Of a stretch of 32,619 nucleotides of DNA, positions 9,163-18,076 are shown one piece after another. The notes beneath the pieces were generated by a model, which worked only from the letters and a program-made list of their open reading frames with translations, ran no database searches and was not told the origin of the DNA. Location: the NCBI GenBank assembly GCA_031292435.1, contig JARLHD010000224.1:1-32619 (forward strand), in the 5' to 3' direction. Source of the DNA: Ignavibacteriaceae bacterium (lineage in GTDB: Bacteria > Bacteroidota > Ignavibacteria > Ignavibacteriales > Ignavibacteriaceae). How positions within the stretch are numbered: position 1 is the stretch's first letter; each line of letters starts with the position of its first letter. Both the position numbers and the translations under genes were made by a program.

Positions 9163-10052
9163 ACCTCTTTTTACGGGAATATCTGAATATTCTTAAACTT
9201 GAAAAAAACTTATCCGATAATACAATTGACTCCTATAAGAGTGACCTATCAGCTTTTACCACCTTTCTTAAAAATGATTTTAATATAGACGATCCTGAAA
9301 AAATTTCCTATAACCATGTCTCATCTTTCTTTGAACTCCTATTTGAATTAGAACTAGCTGGAAGCTCTGCAGCCAGATATCTCTCATCTCTTAAAGGATT
9401 TTTTAAATATCTCCTTCATGCAAATTATATAACAAAAAATCCTGTTGATAAGATCGAATCACCTAAACGTAAAAAGAATATCCCGGAAGTATTAACTATC
9501 TTTGAAATGGAATCCATATTGTCAAAACCGGACACAAAAGAAAAACTAGGCCTTCGTGATAAAGCTGTCTTGGAACTAATGTATGCATGCGGTCTAAGGG
9601 TTTCTGAAGTTATAAACCTTAAAGTATCAAACCTTTTTTTTAATGAAGAAATTATACGCGTGTTTGGCAAAGGATTAAAGGAAAGACTCGTCCCGATTGG
9701 TAGAAGTGCGGTTATCTGGATAATAAAATATCTGGCCGAAAGCAGACCTTTGCTGGTAAAAAGAACACTTAGTGAAAATTATGTCTTCCTCAATAACCGA
9801 GGCACTAAACTTTCAAGGATGGGAATATGGAAAATAACTGCTAGATATTTTAAAGAAGCAGAAATTAAAAAGGAAGTTCATCCCCATACTTTTCGTCATT
9901 CTTTTGCTACTCACCTTATTGAAGGAGGTGCTGATTTGAGGGCAGTTCAGGAAATGCTAGGACATGCAGATATATCTACAACGCAGATATATACCCATAT
10001 TGACAGGGATTATATAAAACAAGTTCATAAAGATTATCATCCAAGAGGGTAA
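9159..10052 (+). CDS. xerD: Tyrosine recombinase XerD/XerC family
   Basis: A 297-aa site-specific recombinase of normal Xer length. The N-terminal SAM-like core-binding domain (about 1-90) is followed by the catalytic domain with the full set of active residues: R147 (CGLRVSE), K171 (FGKGLKER), H243 and R246 (HPHTFRH), H269 (LGHADIS) and nucleophile Y278 (YTHI). Xer proteins resolve chromosome dimers at dif during division. No dif-like site was recognised nearby, and the gene is embedded in a housekeeping operon (ATGA overlap with pgpH, 1-nt gap to the M50 gene). I therefore read it as the chromosomal Xer enzyme and not an element-borne integrase. Whether it is XerC, XerD or a single XerA-like protein cannot be decided here. 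Confidence 0.9.
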   Translation: MNLFLREYLNILKLEKNLSDNTIDSYKSDLSAFTTFLKNDFNIDDPEKISYNHVSSFFELLFELELAGSSAARYLSSLKGFFKYLLHANYITKNPVDKIESPKRKKNIPEVLTIFEMESILSKPDTKEKLGLRDKAVLELMYACGLRVSEVINLKVSNLFFNEEIIRVFGKGLKERLVPIGRSAVIWIIKYLAESRPLLVKRTLSENYVFLNNRGTKLSRMGIWKITARYFKEAEIKKEVHPHTFRHSFATHLIEGGADLRAVQEMLGHADISTTQIYTHIDRDYIKQVHKDYHPRG

Positions 10053-10053
10053 A

Positions 10054-10710
10054 GTGCAAAATTTCCAGGTTAGCGAAAGACTCATATCATTCTTAACATT
10101 TTTACCCATATTCTTTATCTCGATCACCTTTCATGAATTTGCCCATGCTTTATCCGCAAAAATACTTGGCGATAATACTGCTAAAAAACAAGGTAGGCTA
10201 ACCCTTAATCCTTTTAAACATATTGATTTAATTGGAACAGTGATTATGCCTATTGCTTCATTCGCAACTGGGTTTGCTTTAATTGGTTGGGCTAAACCGG
10301 TTCAGATAAATAGGAATAACTTTAGCAGCCCTCTTCGAGACGATGCAATCGTCTCTTTCGCTGGCCCTCTTTCAAATTTAGTACTTGCACTGGTTTTTCT
10401 TTTGCTATTTAGGTTGTCCGGCAGTTGGAATTCAGAATATCATATCCAGATATTAAATTTTTTCTGGTATGGAGTTTTTCTAAATGTTTTTCTTTTTGCA
10501 TTTAATATACTTCCTCTGCCTCCTTTGGACGGCTCCCATATTTTATTCGATTTGTTTCCTTCAAAATTAACTGCCTCGCTTCTTAAACTTGGAATATATG
10601 GTTCTTTGATCTTAATGTTTTTTATTTATAGCCCTCTATGGAAATATTTTATGAATATAATAAATTATATTCTTACACTTTTCCTTAAAATAGCAGGAGT
10701 AGGTCTTTAA
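10054..10710 (+). CDS. Site-2 protease family (M50) membrane metalloprotease
   Basis: A 218-aa polytopic membrane protein that starts with GTG one base after the xerD stop. The zinc motif HEFAH gives ligands H27 and H31 and catalytic E28. The downstream NILPLPPLDGSH segment supplies the third ligand, D159, and FAGPLSN is the usual conserved loop. About five or six membrane helices are visible. This compact rseP-unlike form without a PDZ domain is common in bacteria and archaea. Members cut substrates within the membrane, often regulators, but the substrate of this type is mostly unknown. It is the last gene of the operon; no obvious terminator follows in the 29 nt before the convergent GT9 gene. 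Confidence 0.92.
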   Translation: MQNFQVSERLISFLTFLPIFFISITFHEFAHALSAKILGDNTAKKQGRLTLNPFKHIDLIGTVIMPIASFATGFALIGWAKPVQINRNNFSSPLRDDAIVSFAGPLSNLVLALVFLLLFRLSGSWNSEYHIQILNFFWYGVFLNVFLFAFNILPLPPLDGSHILFDLFPSKLTASLLKLGIYGSLILMFFIYSPLWKYFMNIINYILTLFLKIAGVGL

Positions 10711-10739
10711 GCGATCTATCTATGGGGAAATAATTCTTC

Positions 10740-11708
10740 TTAAAGTCTTATTTCATTTATCAAACTTTGGAAAGCAGAATATACCTCTTTAACCGCTATA
10801 TCCTTAATTGATTCTGCACTGCTTTTAATTGAACGGTAGGGGATTTTGTAAGGTTGCCAACTTATGAAATTTGATTCGAAATTAGGGTACATTGCTATGG
10901 TGGGAATACCAAATGCAGAAGCTATATGCACGGCACTTGTATCAGGTGTAATTAAAACAGCCGATATTTTTATATAGCTAGCAAATTGCTGTATAGTTAA
11001 ATTTTTTACGGATGGGGAGATGCTTTCTATAATATTAGTTTGAATATATTTTCTTAGCGGTTCGTCTTTAGCCGTTGAAAGAAGTAAAATTCCGAAACCA
11101 GGGCGTACCTTTAATATTAGTTTTATCAATTCTATCCATTTATCTTTTCCCCAATACCTTATTTCTGCACCTGCCGAAAGGTTTAGAGTAATAATTTTTT
11201 TATTGTCCCATTTCTGATGCTTTATTTCTTTTAATGCAACAGGATCCAGATAGAAAAATGGCTTTACATTTTTTTCATTAATTGCGATCCCCATTTGATT
11301 TAAATAATTTCTTGTTCTTTCTATAATATGCGATTCTGTTTTTTCCAGTGGCCTAATTTTAATGTTTGTGATATTTTTATAAATATCATAATTGTATGCA
11401 GCCTTGAACTTGCTGCTCAGGAATCGTAAAATCAATGAACTTGTGGTGGATGAGTTATCATTAAAATCTAGAATAAGATCGAAATTCAGGAATTTAAGTT
11501 TTACAAGATTCCATAAAAGCATCAAATTATTTCCGGAATAAAATCCTTTTTTTATTCGTGGATTAAATTCGAGAACACCCATATTAGATTTTAAAGTTAG
11601 GATATAAATATCAATATGAGGATAATTAGATTTTATTGTCTCAAATACAAAAGATGTTACAACAATATCTCCTATTTTACCTAGACGGATGATTAGTACC
11701 TTTCTCAT
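10740..11708 (-). CDS. GT9-family ADP-heptose:LPS heptosyltransferase-like protein
   Basis: A glycosyltransferase family 9 protein, GT-B fold. The N-terminus VLIIRLGKIGDIVVTS is the hallmark of this family. The C-terminal half has LNLSAGAEIRYWGKDKW and the nucleotide-sugar site VLITPDTSAVHIASAFGIPTIAMY. It should add heptose (or a related sugar) to the lipopolysaccharide core at the inner membrane. I chose the ATG at 11708 because family members begin directly at this motif. An in-frame ATG at 11756 would add 16 polar residues with no better ribosome site. It is convergent with the long operon and divergent from msbA (222 nt between the chosen starts, 174 nt if it begins at 11756), in line with an LPS locus. 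Confidence 0.85.
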   Translation of the reverse strand: MRKVLIIRLGKIGDIVVTSFVFETIKSNYPHIDIYILTLKSNMGVLEFNPRIKKGFYSGNNLMLLWNLVKLKFLNFDLILDFNDNSSTTSSLILRFLSSKFKAAYNYDIYKNITNIKIRPLEKTESHIIERTRNYLNQMGIAINEKNVKPFFYLDPVALKEIKHQKWDNKKIITLNLSAGAEIRYWGKDKWIELIKLILKVRPGFGILLLSTAKDEPLRKYIQTNIIESISPSVKNLTIQQFASYIKISAVLITPDTSAVHIASAFGIPTIAMYPNFESNFISWQPYKIPYRSIKSSAESIKDIAVKEVYSAFQSLINEIRL

Positions 11709-11872
11709 TATAGAAAAATCAATTCCGGATTTTGATTTGTTGTTGTCTGTCAGCATTTGTCTTGAAAAAAATACCCTATGTTCCGTTTGTAAGCATCAAT
11801 TATATAGTTAAATTTACTAATGAGAAGTTGTTTTACTAAAATTGATCCAGACAAATTTACTGCCAAAATGCC

Positions 11873-11902
11873 TTGAAATGAAATATATTTTCCTTGTATT
11901 TG
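11873..11902 (+). promoter_or_regulatory. Putative promoter of msbA
   Basis: TTGAAA (11873-11878) is separated by 16 nt from TGTATT (11895-11900), which is followed by TG to give TGTATTTG, one base from the Bacteroidota TAnnTTTG box. A start near 11907 would leave a leader of about 24 nt before the msbA ATG at 11931. Predicted by eye only. Confidence 0.4.
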
Positions 11903-11930
11903 GCAAAAAATATAACTCCTGAAAAAAATA

Positions 11931-13787
11931 ATGAAAACTTATAGAAGAATATTAGAATATGTTAAACCATACTGGAAGCATCTCCTGCTTTCAATAGTTT
12001 GCACAGTTCTCTTTGCACTTCTCAACGGCATTTCGATCTATTTAACAATTCCATTGCTGGATACCCTATTTTCGGATTCGGCAAAAAAAGAAGTTGTTAC
12101 ACAACCTACTATTGTAAGTAAGAATATGGCAATATTTCCGGAGTGGATTATAAAATTAAAAGATGAGATTTCAACCTCATTTAATAATTTTGTTTTACGG
12201 GGAGATAAAATGCATGCTCTTTTTAATATCTGCTTGCTTGTTTTGGTTTCATTTTTACTGAAAAATATATTTGGTTATTTACAGGCATATTTCCTCGCCT
12301 ATACTGAGTTCGGTTCGATGACAGATTTAAGGGATGATGCATATAAGCACCTTCACCAGTTGCCAATGAGTTATTTTAAACAGGAAAGAGTCGGGAACCT
12401 TATTTCTCGGTTAACCAACGATGTTACAGCTGTACAGGCAAGTATTTCCGCAACTTTCCTCAATTTAATCCGCGAGCCCCTCAATATCCTTGTTTTTCTG
12501 GGTATCGCTATTAGTATTAGTTGGAAATTAACTCTTCTTTCTCTCGTTATCCTGCCTTTTATTATGTTAATTATTACATGGATCGGATTTATACTACGGA
12601 GATATAGCACAACTATACAAGCTAAAATGGCGGATATAACAAGTATTCTTCAGGAAACTATTTCTGGAGTAAAAATAGTTAAAGCCTTTAGCATGGAAAA
12701 GTACGAGAACAAGAAGTTTATGGATCAGACACATGGTTTTTTGAAGCTTATAATTAAAGTCGTTAGAATCAGGAATGCCTCATCCCCTATAACAGAAATA
12801 TTAAGTGTTGTTGTTGGTGTTGTTATAATTTATTATGGTGGTATTCTTGTTCTTCAGAATAAAGTTTTAACTGGTAGTGAATTTATTGGATTCCTTCTGG
12901 CTATTTTTCAATTAATGCCTCCCATAAAGGAACTTAGTAGTGTAAATAATAGAATACAGGAATCAAGTGCTGCGGCTGACCGTATTTTTGAAATTCTTGA
13001 TACACAACCTGCCATAAGAAATGTAGATGATCCTGTAAACGTAAAATATTTCAGAGATTCAATTGAATTTCGTAATGTCTCCTTTCACTATGATGATTCA
13101 GATGAGCAGATTCTTGATGATATATCATTCAAAGTAAAAAAAGGTGAAATACTTGCTTTCGTCGGTCCTTCAGGTGGAGGGAAGTCAACGCTTGTCGATT
13201 TAATACCTCGTTTCTATGACCCATCGTCAGGCTTAATCTTACTTGATAACTTTGATATTAAAGAAATAGATATAGCAGACCTACGGAATCTGATGGGTAT
13301 CGTTACCCAGGAAACCTTTCTGTTTAATGAATCGATCAAGAATAATATTGCTTATGGACTTACTGAATTTCCCATTGAGAAAATAATTGATGCAGCTAAA
13401 ACTGCTAATGCCCATAATTTTATTATGGAAATGTCTAATGGATATGATACCGTAATAGGTGAACGTGGTGTAAAAATATCAGGCGGTCAGCGCCAGCGGT
13501 TATCTATTGCACGTGCACTTTTAAAAAATCCCGAAATCATGATTTTTGATGAAGCGACTTCTGCTCTTGATAATGAATCGGAAATTCTTGTTCAGGAAGC
13601 AATTGAAAGATTAATGATAAATAGAACTACTTTCGTAATCGCACATAGACTTAGCACAATAAGAAACGCAAATAAGATAATCGTTCTTGATAGGGGTAGG
13701 ATTGTTCAGTATGGTGCCCACGATGAATTAATTCAAAATGAGAAGGGACTCTATAATAAATTTTATGAAATGCAGTTCAGAGATTAA
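11931..13787 (+). CDS. msbA: MsbA-like ABC transporter, fused permease/ATPase
   Basis: A 618-aa half-transporter of the lipid flippase type. The N-terminal ABC membrane domain has six predicted helices (about 17-335), with a large insert between helices 1 and 2 (about residues 45-95). The ATPase domain has Walker A GPSGGGKST (412-420), Q-loop VTQE (458-461), signature SGGQR (517-521), Walker B IMIFDE (536-541) and an H-loop in IAHRLS. All catalytic residues are intact. MsbA flips lipid A-core across the inner membrane using ATP. Exact substrate is inferred, but the flanking GT9 transferase and O-antigen ligase support a lipopolysaccharide role. The next gene starts 1 nt after the stop. Confidence 0.87.
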   Translation: MKTYRRILEYVKPYWKHLLLSIVCTVLFALLNGISIYLTIPLLDTLFSDSAKKEVVTQPTIVSKNMAIFPEWIIKLKDEISTSFNNFVLRGDKMHALFNICLLVLVSFLLKNIFGYLQAYFLAYTEFGSMTDLRDDAYKHLHQLPMSYFKQERVGNLISRLTNDVTAVQASISATFLNLIREPLNILVFLGIAISISWKLTLLSLVILPFIMLIITWIGFILRRYSTTIQAKMADITSILQETISGVKIVKAFSMEKYENKKFMDQTHGFLKLIIKVVRIRNASSPITEILSVVVGVVIIYYGGILVLQNKVLTGSEFIGFLLAIFQLMPPIKELSSVNNRIQESSAAADRIFEILDTQPAIRNVDDPVNVKYFRDSIEFRNVSFHYDDSDEQILDDISFKVKKGEILAFVGPSGGGKSTLVDLIPRFYDPSSGLILLDNFDIKEIDIADLRNLMGIVTQETFLFNESIKNNIAYGLTEFPIEKIIDAAKTANAHNFIMEMSNGYDTVIGERGVKISGGQRQRLSIARALLKNPEIMIFDEATSALDNESEILVQEAIERLMINRTTFVIAHRLSTIRNANKIIVLDRGRIVQYGAHDELIQNEKGLYNKFYEMQFRD

Positions 13788-13788
13788 A

Positions 13789-14928
13789 ATGCCGGAAAGT
13801 AGGTTTAATCTCAAATATATAATCCTCCTTATTGGAATATCCTCCTGTACTTTTGTTATTTCATTATTCCTTATGCAGATTTTATTCGCTCTGATTTTTA
13901 TTTGTTGGATAATCGAAAAAAATATTGAAAAAAGAAAAGCATTTGATCGTTTTACTTTTGCAATAATCCTTTGGGGTATAATTAGAATAATTACTGTTAT
14001 ATTTTCCCAGTATCCCCGGGAGAGCATTAGGATATTCTATAAAGAAGCCTTGTTTTATACTTCCTTCCTTTCCCTTCAGTTTTATTTTAAATCAATGACA
14101 AAAGAACAGATTACAACTATAATTAAATATTTTATAGTTGGTGGCGTTTTAAGCTCATTATCAGGTATTGCTCTTTTCAATTTTCATTTAGTAGATAGGG
14201 CCCAATCATTTTCTTCAAGCTATACGGTTTTTTCATCTTACCTCCTTATTGTTTTGCCTGTATTACTTTTTTTACCACCGGATGTATTAAAAGGGAATGG
14301 CCGGATTGCTTCAATTATATTAGTTATTATCGGATTAATTACATCTTTGGGTCGATCAAATATCTTAATTGCATCTTTATTGGTTATTCTTTCATTATTC
14401 ATGAAAAGAATCACTCTGTTGAATTTTGTAACTATAATTATTATTGCGGGTTTATTATCATATTTATCTTTTGAGAATAATAAAAAAGAATTAACAAACA
14501 GGATGACTAATCCTGGTACTTTATCAGATAGGGATATTATTTGGAAAGGTGCCGCAGATTTAATGTTTGTCCATCCTCTCTTGGGTTTTGGACCAAGAAC
14601 ATTTCAACAGATCTTTCCTTATAAAGATGAATTTAATGATAAGGGAGTTGCGGGATGGCATAACGATTTCTTGCAGGTTTATTTCGAGTCCGGTATACCT
14701 GGTTTAATTATATTCTTATTCATAATCAGTTTGATTATTTACAATATGAAAATTTCATTTATACTTAAAGATGTATGCAATCCGGGTATTTTCTTCTCCC
14801 TGATCGCACTAATATTGTCTGCGTTTACAGCTGGATTTATAACATCGGTAGTGCTTTCAATCGTATTTGTTTTTCTTTTAACTTTGTATGATTCGTCAGT
14901 ACATAAAGTCAAAATAATAAACACATAG
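13789..14928 (+). CDS. O-antigen ligase / WaaL-type polymerase family membrane protein
   Basis: A 379-aa polytopic membrane protein with about 10-12 hydrophobic helices. A periplasmic loop carries LGFGPRTFQQIFP and GWHNDFLQVYFESGIPGLI, the arginine and histidine-containing signature of the Wzy_C/O-antigen ligase family (PF04932). Such enzymes join undecaprenyl-linked glycan to lipid A-core, or polymerise it, at the periplasmic face. The frame is open upstream into msbA (from 13738), but the ATG at 13789, one base after the msbA stop, gives a natural start. Ligase and polymerase cannot be told apart from sequence; position after msbA favours the ligase. Confidence 0.82.
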   Translation: MPESRFNLKYIILLIGISSCTFVISLFLMQILFALIFICWIIEKNIEKRKAFDRFTFAIILWGIIRIITVIFSQYPRESIRIFYKEALFYTSFLSLQFYFKSMTKEQITTIIKYFIVGGVLSSLSGIALFNFHLVDRAQSFSSSYTVFSSYLLIVLPVLLFLPPDVLKGNGRIASIILVIIGLITSLGRSNILIASLLVILSLFMKRITLLNFVTIIIIAGLLSYLSFENNKKELTNRMTNPGTLSDRDIIWKGAADLMFVHPLLGFGPRTFQQIFPYKDEFNDKGVAGWHNDFLQVYFESGIPGLIIFLFIISLIIYNMKISFILKDVCNPGIFFSLIALILSAFTAGFITSVVLSIVFVFLLTLYDSSVHKVKIINT

Positions 14929-15053
14929 ATTATGGGAAATGTACATGCCGCTAGCCCTGCTCCTTAAATATTGTACAGATTAGGTATCCTTTAACTTATA
15001 TTAATAACCGGAAATTTTTAGTTTTATTGATTTTATCTTATGGGAGTTTTTAT

Positions 15054-16559
15054 ATGGACATTCAGGTAAAAAACGGGGTTTATGAGTTTGCCGAAAACTT
15101 ATCATCCCCTCTTAATTATAAAGGATCTGAGATTGCTATAATCCTTGCCGCTGGTCATGGTAAAAGAATTAAGTCCCATTTATCCAAAATGCTTCACACA
15201 ATTTGGGATGTACCTACCGTCGAGAGGGTCTATAATGCCTGCCATGATGGAATTAAAGATGTTAGCCTTATTGTCGTCGTCGGTATTAAAGCTATCGATG
15301 TAATGGGGGTTCTAGGTAAACGGGACTTTACCGCATACGCTTATCAGGAATTCCAGAATGGTACTGGTCATGCCCTTCAGATCGCTCTCAAGAAAATAAA
15401 TGAAAAGAACTTTGATGGTAATATTTATGTCCTTCCCGGTGATATGGGACTGATTAATCAGGAAACTATGTCCCGGTTTAGAAAAGATTTTATAAGTTCC
15501 CGCAGTGATATGATGGTACTTACTGGTATTTATGAAGGAATCCCGTCTGAAAATCATTATGGAAGAATAATCAGGGTAAAGGAAAATAATGAACAAGGAA
15601 AATCATCTGGAAAAGATAAAGGCAGAGTAATTGAAATCTTGGAATATAAAGATATATTGGCTCTCCCGGCTGACCAGCTTTATAAAGTAAATTTTAATGG
15701 CAATGTCTATTCTTTCTCTCAGAAAGAACTAATAGATAATAATGAATTTAATTCTGGTGTATATGCTTTTAACTATAAAATACTTATTAGTCTTGTAAAT
15801 CAAATATCAAGTAATAATGCTCAGGGGGAAATTTATATTACTGACTTGATCTCCTTGTTTAATCAAAACAATTATTCAGTTATGGCTGTTAGTCCTGCTG
15901 AACAGCATGTAGTAATGGGTTTTAATAATAAGTCTGTTCTGAAGGAGATGGAAACCGTCGCTCGCTTGAATAATTATAATAGGTTGAAAGATATAATTGA
16001 AATAGATGATCCGGATGATTTCTTTATCCATGAATCCGTTATCGATCAGATAATTGAATTTGATAAATTAAATGTCCCTCTCGATATTACTATTGGTAAA
16101 GGTGTATATATTGGTAAAGGTGTTCAATTGAATTATAATAATGAATTTAAGCAAAATTCATTTCTCGATGGTGATATAAGGTTAGGTAAAAATGTTGTTA
16201 TCTGGAAAGATGTTCAAATTTCTACTTTCCCCGGACAGACAATGAAAATTGGTGATGATGTTCAGATCTTATGGGGAAATACGATTAAAGGAAATATTGA
16301 AATAGGAAAAGGTACACGAATAGAATCAAGTGTCCGCCTTACTGGTAGTAACGATTTTCCGTTGCATATAGGTTCTGGTGTTCTCATAAAGGGGACGACT
16401 TATATTTATGGCTCTCTTATCGAAGATAATATTTATATTGAAAATTGTGTTATCATTAAGAAAAAAGTTGAAAAGCATGTCGGCAAGAATGGTGATGTTA
16501 AACCAGTTCGGTTTTATATTCCTCCTCCAGAGGGTATCGATGCTATTACTGACTTGTAG
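15054..16559 (+). CDS. GlmU-like sugar nucleotidyltransferase with LbH domain
   Basis: About 501 aa starting at the ATG at 15054, which has GGAG 8 nt upstream; a TTG at 15027 is less likely. The N-terminal domain is a GlmU-type uridylyltransferase: AIILAAGHGKRIKS (28-41), the lysine of the usual LPKxLH motif (here HLSKMLH, with S44 replacing proline), FQNGTGHALQ, LPGDMGLI, FNSGVYAF and GEIYITDLI. The C-terminal part (about 340-490) has hexapeptide-like beta-helix repeats (ITIGKGVYIGKGV, IEIGKGTRIE). I do not see the usual GlmU acetyltransferase residues, so only the pyrophosphorylase half is well supported. It is longer than E. coli GlmU (456 aa). Role in UDP-GlcNAc supply is likely but not certain, as a second GlmU-like gene lies at 1-930. 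Confidence 0.8.
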   Translation: MDIQVKNGVYEFAENLSSPLNYKGSEIAIILAAGHGKRIKSHLSKMLHTIWDVPTVERVYNACHDGIKDVSLIVVVGIKAIDVMGVLGKRDFTAYAYQEFQNGTGHALQIALKKINEKNFDGNIYVLPGDMGLINQETMSRFRKDFISSRSDMMVLTGIYEGIPSENHYGRIIRVKENNEQGKSSGKDKGRVIEILEYKDILALPADQLYKVNFNGNVYSFSQKELIDNNEFNSGVYAFNYKILISLVNQISSNNAQGEIYITDLISLFNQNNYSVMAVSPAEQHVVMGFNNKSVLKEMETVARLNNYNRLKDIIEIDDPDDFFIHESVIDQIIEFDKLNVPLDITIGKGVYIGKGVQLNYNNEFKQNSFLDGDIRLGKNVVIWKDVQISTFPGQTMKIGDDVQILWGNTIKGNIEIGKGTRIESSVRLTGSNDFPLHIGSGVLIKGTTYIYGSLIEDNIYIENCVIIKKKVEKHVGKNGDVKPVRFYIPPPEGIDAITDL

Positions 16560-16570
16560 TTCTTTAAATC

Positions 16571-16600
16571 AAAAAAGCTCTTATTTCTAAGAGCTTTTTT
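16571..16600. terminator. Bidirectional Rho-independent terminator
   Basis: AAAAAAGCTCTTA (16571-16583), a TTTC loop, and TAAGAGCTTTTTT (16588-16600) form a perfect hairpin flanked by an A-tract and a T-tract. It lies between the convergent GlmU-like and rpsT genes and can end both transcripts. Confidence 0.9.
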
Positions 16601-16620
16601 ATATAAAAAATATTATTATA

Positions 16621-16896
16621 TTAAGCTGGTTTTGTTGCAGATACAGCTAAACTATTTAAATGTCTTGTTAACGAAGATTTCTTTCTGGAGGCATTATTCT
16701 TGGGGAGTTTCCCTTTTACAGAACTTCTGTCTAAGATCGCAATTGCTTCTTTGTATAGTTTTTCTGCTTCGGTTTTATCGGTCGATGACATAACTTTCTT
16801 AATCGAAGTCTTGATCTTCGATTCTGACATTTGATTTACTTTCCTTCTTCTCGCAGTAGTACGTATTCTTTTCTTTGCCGATTTATGGTTAGCCAT
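16621..16896 (-). CDS. rpsT: 30S ribosomal protein S20
   Basis: A 91-aa, very basic helical protein beginning MANHKSAKKRIRTTARRR, the typical N-terminus of bacterial S20. It continues with KTSIKKVMSS, EAIAILDRSSVKGKLPKNNASRKKSSLTRHLN. S20 binds 16S rRNA early in assembly of the small subunit. Normal length. It is a single-gene unit: a strong promoter-like site lies upstream (16939-16967) and a clean terminator lies behind it (16571-16600). Confidence 0.98.
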   Translation of the reverse strand: MANHKSAKKRIRTTARRRKVNQMSESKIKTSIKKVMSSTDKTEAEKLYKEAIAILDRSSVKGKLPKNNASRKKSSLTRHLNSLAVSATKPA

Positions 16897-16938
16897 TTAA
16901 ATAAAACCTTTATAAGATATAATTAAAAATTGACTCTA

Positions 16939-16967
16939 AATATACTTATTATAGAATTTGATGTCAA
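16939..16967 (-). promoter_or_regulatory. Putative rpsT promoter
   Basis: On the - strand TTGACA (16967-16962), a 17-nt spacer and TATATT (16944-16939) match the sigma70 consensus closely. The -10 also reads TATATTTA, near the Bacteroidota TAnnTTTG box. The start would be about 16932, giving a leader of about 36 nt. Read by eye. Confidence 0.65.
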
Positions 16968-16995
16968 CAACTTCTTTATTAAATTTGCCTCTTAA

Positions 16996-17646
16996 ATGTT
17001 CAATAATATGCTCAAAATCAACGAAATTTACTATTCTATACAAGGGGAAAGTACAAAAGCAGGACTCCCGTGCGTTTTTATACGTCTCACATTCTGTAAT
17101 CTAAGGTGTTCATACTGTGATTCAGAATATGCTTTTTATGATGGTAATGAACTCAGTATTGATGATATAATGCAGGAAGTTCGTAAATATAATTGCTCCT
17201 TGGTTGAAATTACGGGTGGGGAACCATTGTTCCAGGAAGAGTCACTCGCTCTTATGAAACATCTTGCTGATAATGGATTTGAAGTTCTCCTCGAAACAGG
17301 CGGTAGCCTTCCTGTAAAAAATATCGACCCCCGGGTTAAGATTATCATGGATCTTAAAACCCCCTCAAGCGGAATGCTTAAGAAAAATTTATATGATAAT
17401 TTAAACGATCTTAAAGGTATCGATGAAGTGAAATTTGTTATCGGCAGCAGGGAGGACTACCTTTGGTCCAAACAGATTCTTGATAAATATTCCATTGATA
17501 AAAAAAATGTTGTCTTGTTCTCTATAGTATTTGGTAAATTGCTTCCCCTTGAATTGGTCAATTGGATATTGGAGGATAATTTAAATGTAAGGTTCCAGTT
17601 GCAGATGCATAAATTTATTTGGAAACCGGATGAAAGAGGTGTATAA
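16996..17646 (+). CDS. queE: 7-carboxy-7-deazaguanine synthase QueE
   Basis: A 216-aa radical SAM enzyme. The cluster motif CNLRCSYC supplies C34, C38 and C41 for the [4Fe-4S] centre; the segment before it, EIYYSIQGESTKAGLPCVFIRL, is typical of QueE. TGGEPLFQ is the SAM-contacting glycine-rich motif. It converts 6-carboxytetrahydropterin into 7-carboxy-7-deazaguanine in the pathway to queuosine. The product of the neighbour queD is its substrate, which strongly supports both calls. An ATG at 17008 is an alternative start. The stop directly abuts the queD ATG. queC and queF are not in the window. Confidence 0.93.
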   Translation: MFNNMLKINEIYYSIQGESTKAGLPCVFIRLTFCNLRCSYCDSEYAFYDGNELSIDDIMQEVRKYNCSLVEITGGEPLFQEESLALMKHLADNGFEVLLETGGSLPVKNIDPRVKIIMDLKTPSSGMLKKNLYDNLNDLKGIDEVKFVIGSREDYLWSKQILDKYSIDKKNVVLFSIVFGKLLPLELVNWILEDNLNVRFQLQMHKFIWKPDERGV

Positions 17647-18066
17647 ATGAAAATTGCTAAGGAGTTCTCCTGGGAGATGGGTCACCGCCTCCCTGAGCAT
17701 TTTGGTAAATGCAAAAATATTCACGGTCATTCTTATAAAATGATCGTCGAACTTGAAGGCGATGTTGATAAAAATGGTATGGTGCTCGACTATTATGAAC
17801 TTAAAAAAATCATCAACCCGATTGTCGAAGAACTTGATCATGCTTTTCTTGTCTATAAGGATGATCGCGAAGTAATCGATTTCCTCACTAAAATAAACTC
17901 TAAGAAAATTGTTGCATCATTCCAGTCTACTGTAGAAAATATATGTTCCTATTTCCTGGATAGAATTAAAAACTCTAATCTTCCTCCTAACATTAAATCT
18001 CTTAAGGTCAGGATATGTGAAACACCTGATGACTATGCAGAAGAAAAAATACAGCTGAATGCTTAA
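17647..18066 (+). CDS. queD: 6-carboxytetrahydropterin synthase QueD
   Basis: A 139-aa member of the PTPS/QueD family that turns dihydroneopterin triphosphate into 6-carboxytetrahydropterin. Zinc ligands are H13 (MGHRLPEH) and H26 and H28 (IHGHSY). C22 in GKCKN is the expected catalytic cysteine, and the ELDHAFL aspartate-histidine pair and the CETPDDYAEE glutamate complete the site. The cysteine and spacing favour QueD over eukaryotic-type PTPS. It starts directly after the queE stop with no gap and lies 10 nt before truA, forming a tRNA-modification operon. Confidence 0.95.
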   Translation: MKIAKEFSWEMGHRLPEHFGKCKNIHGHSYKMIVELEGDVDKNGMVLDYYELKKIINPIVEELDHAFLVYKDDREVIDFLTKINSKKIVASFQSTVENICSYFLDRIKNSNLPPNIKSLKVRICETPDDYAEEKIQLNA

Positions 18067-18076
18067 TATCAAATAA

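Noticed and set aside
9159..10052. Integrase of a mobile element
   Set aside because: Embedded in a conserved housekeeping operon, with no attachment repeats, tRNA or phage genes around it.
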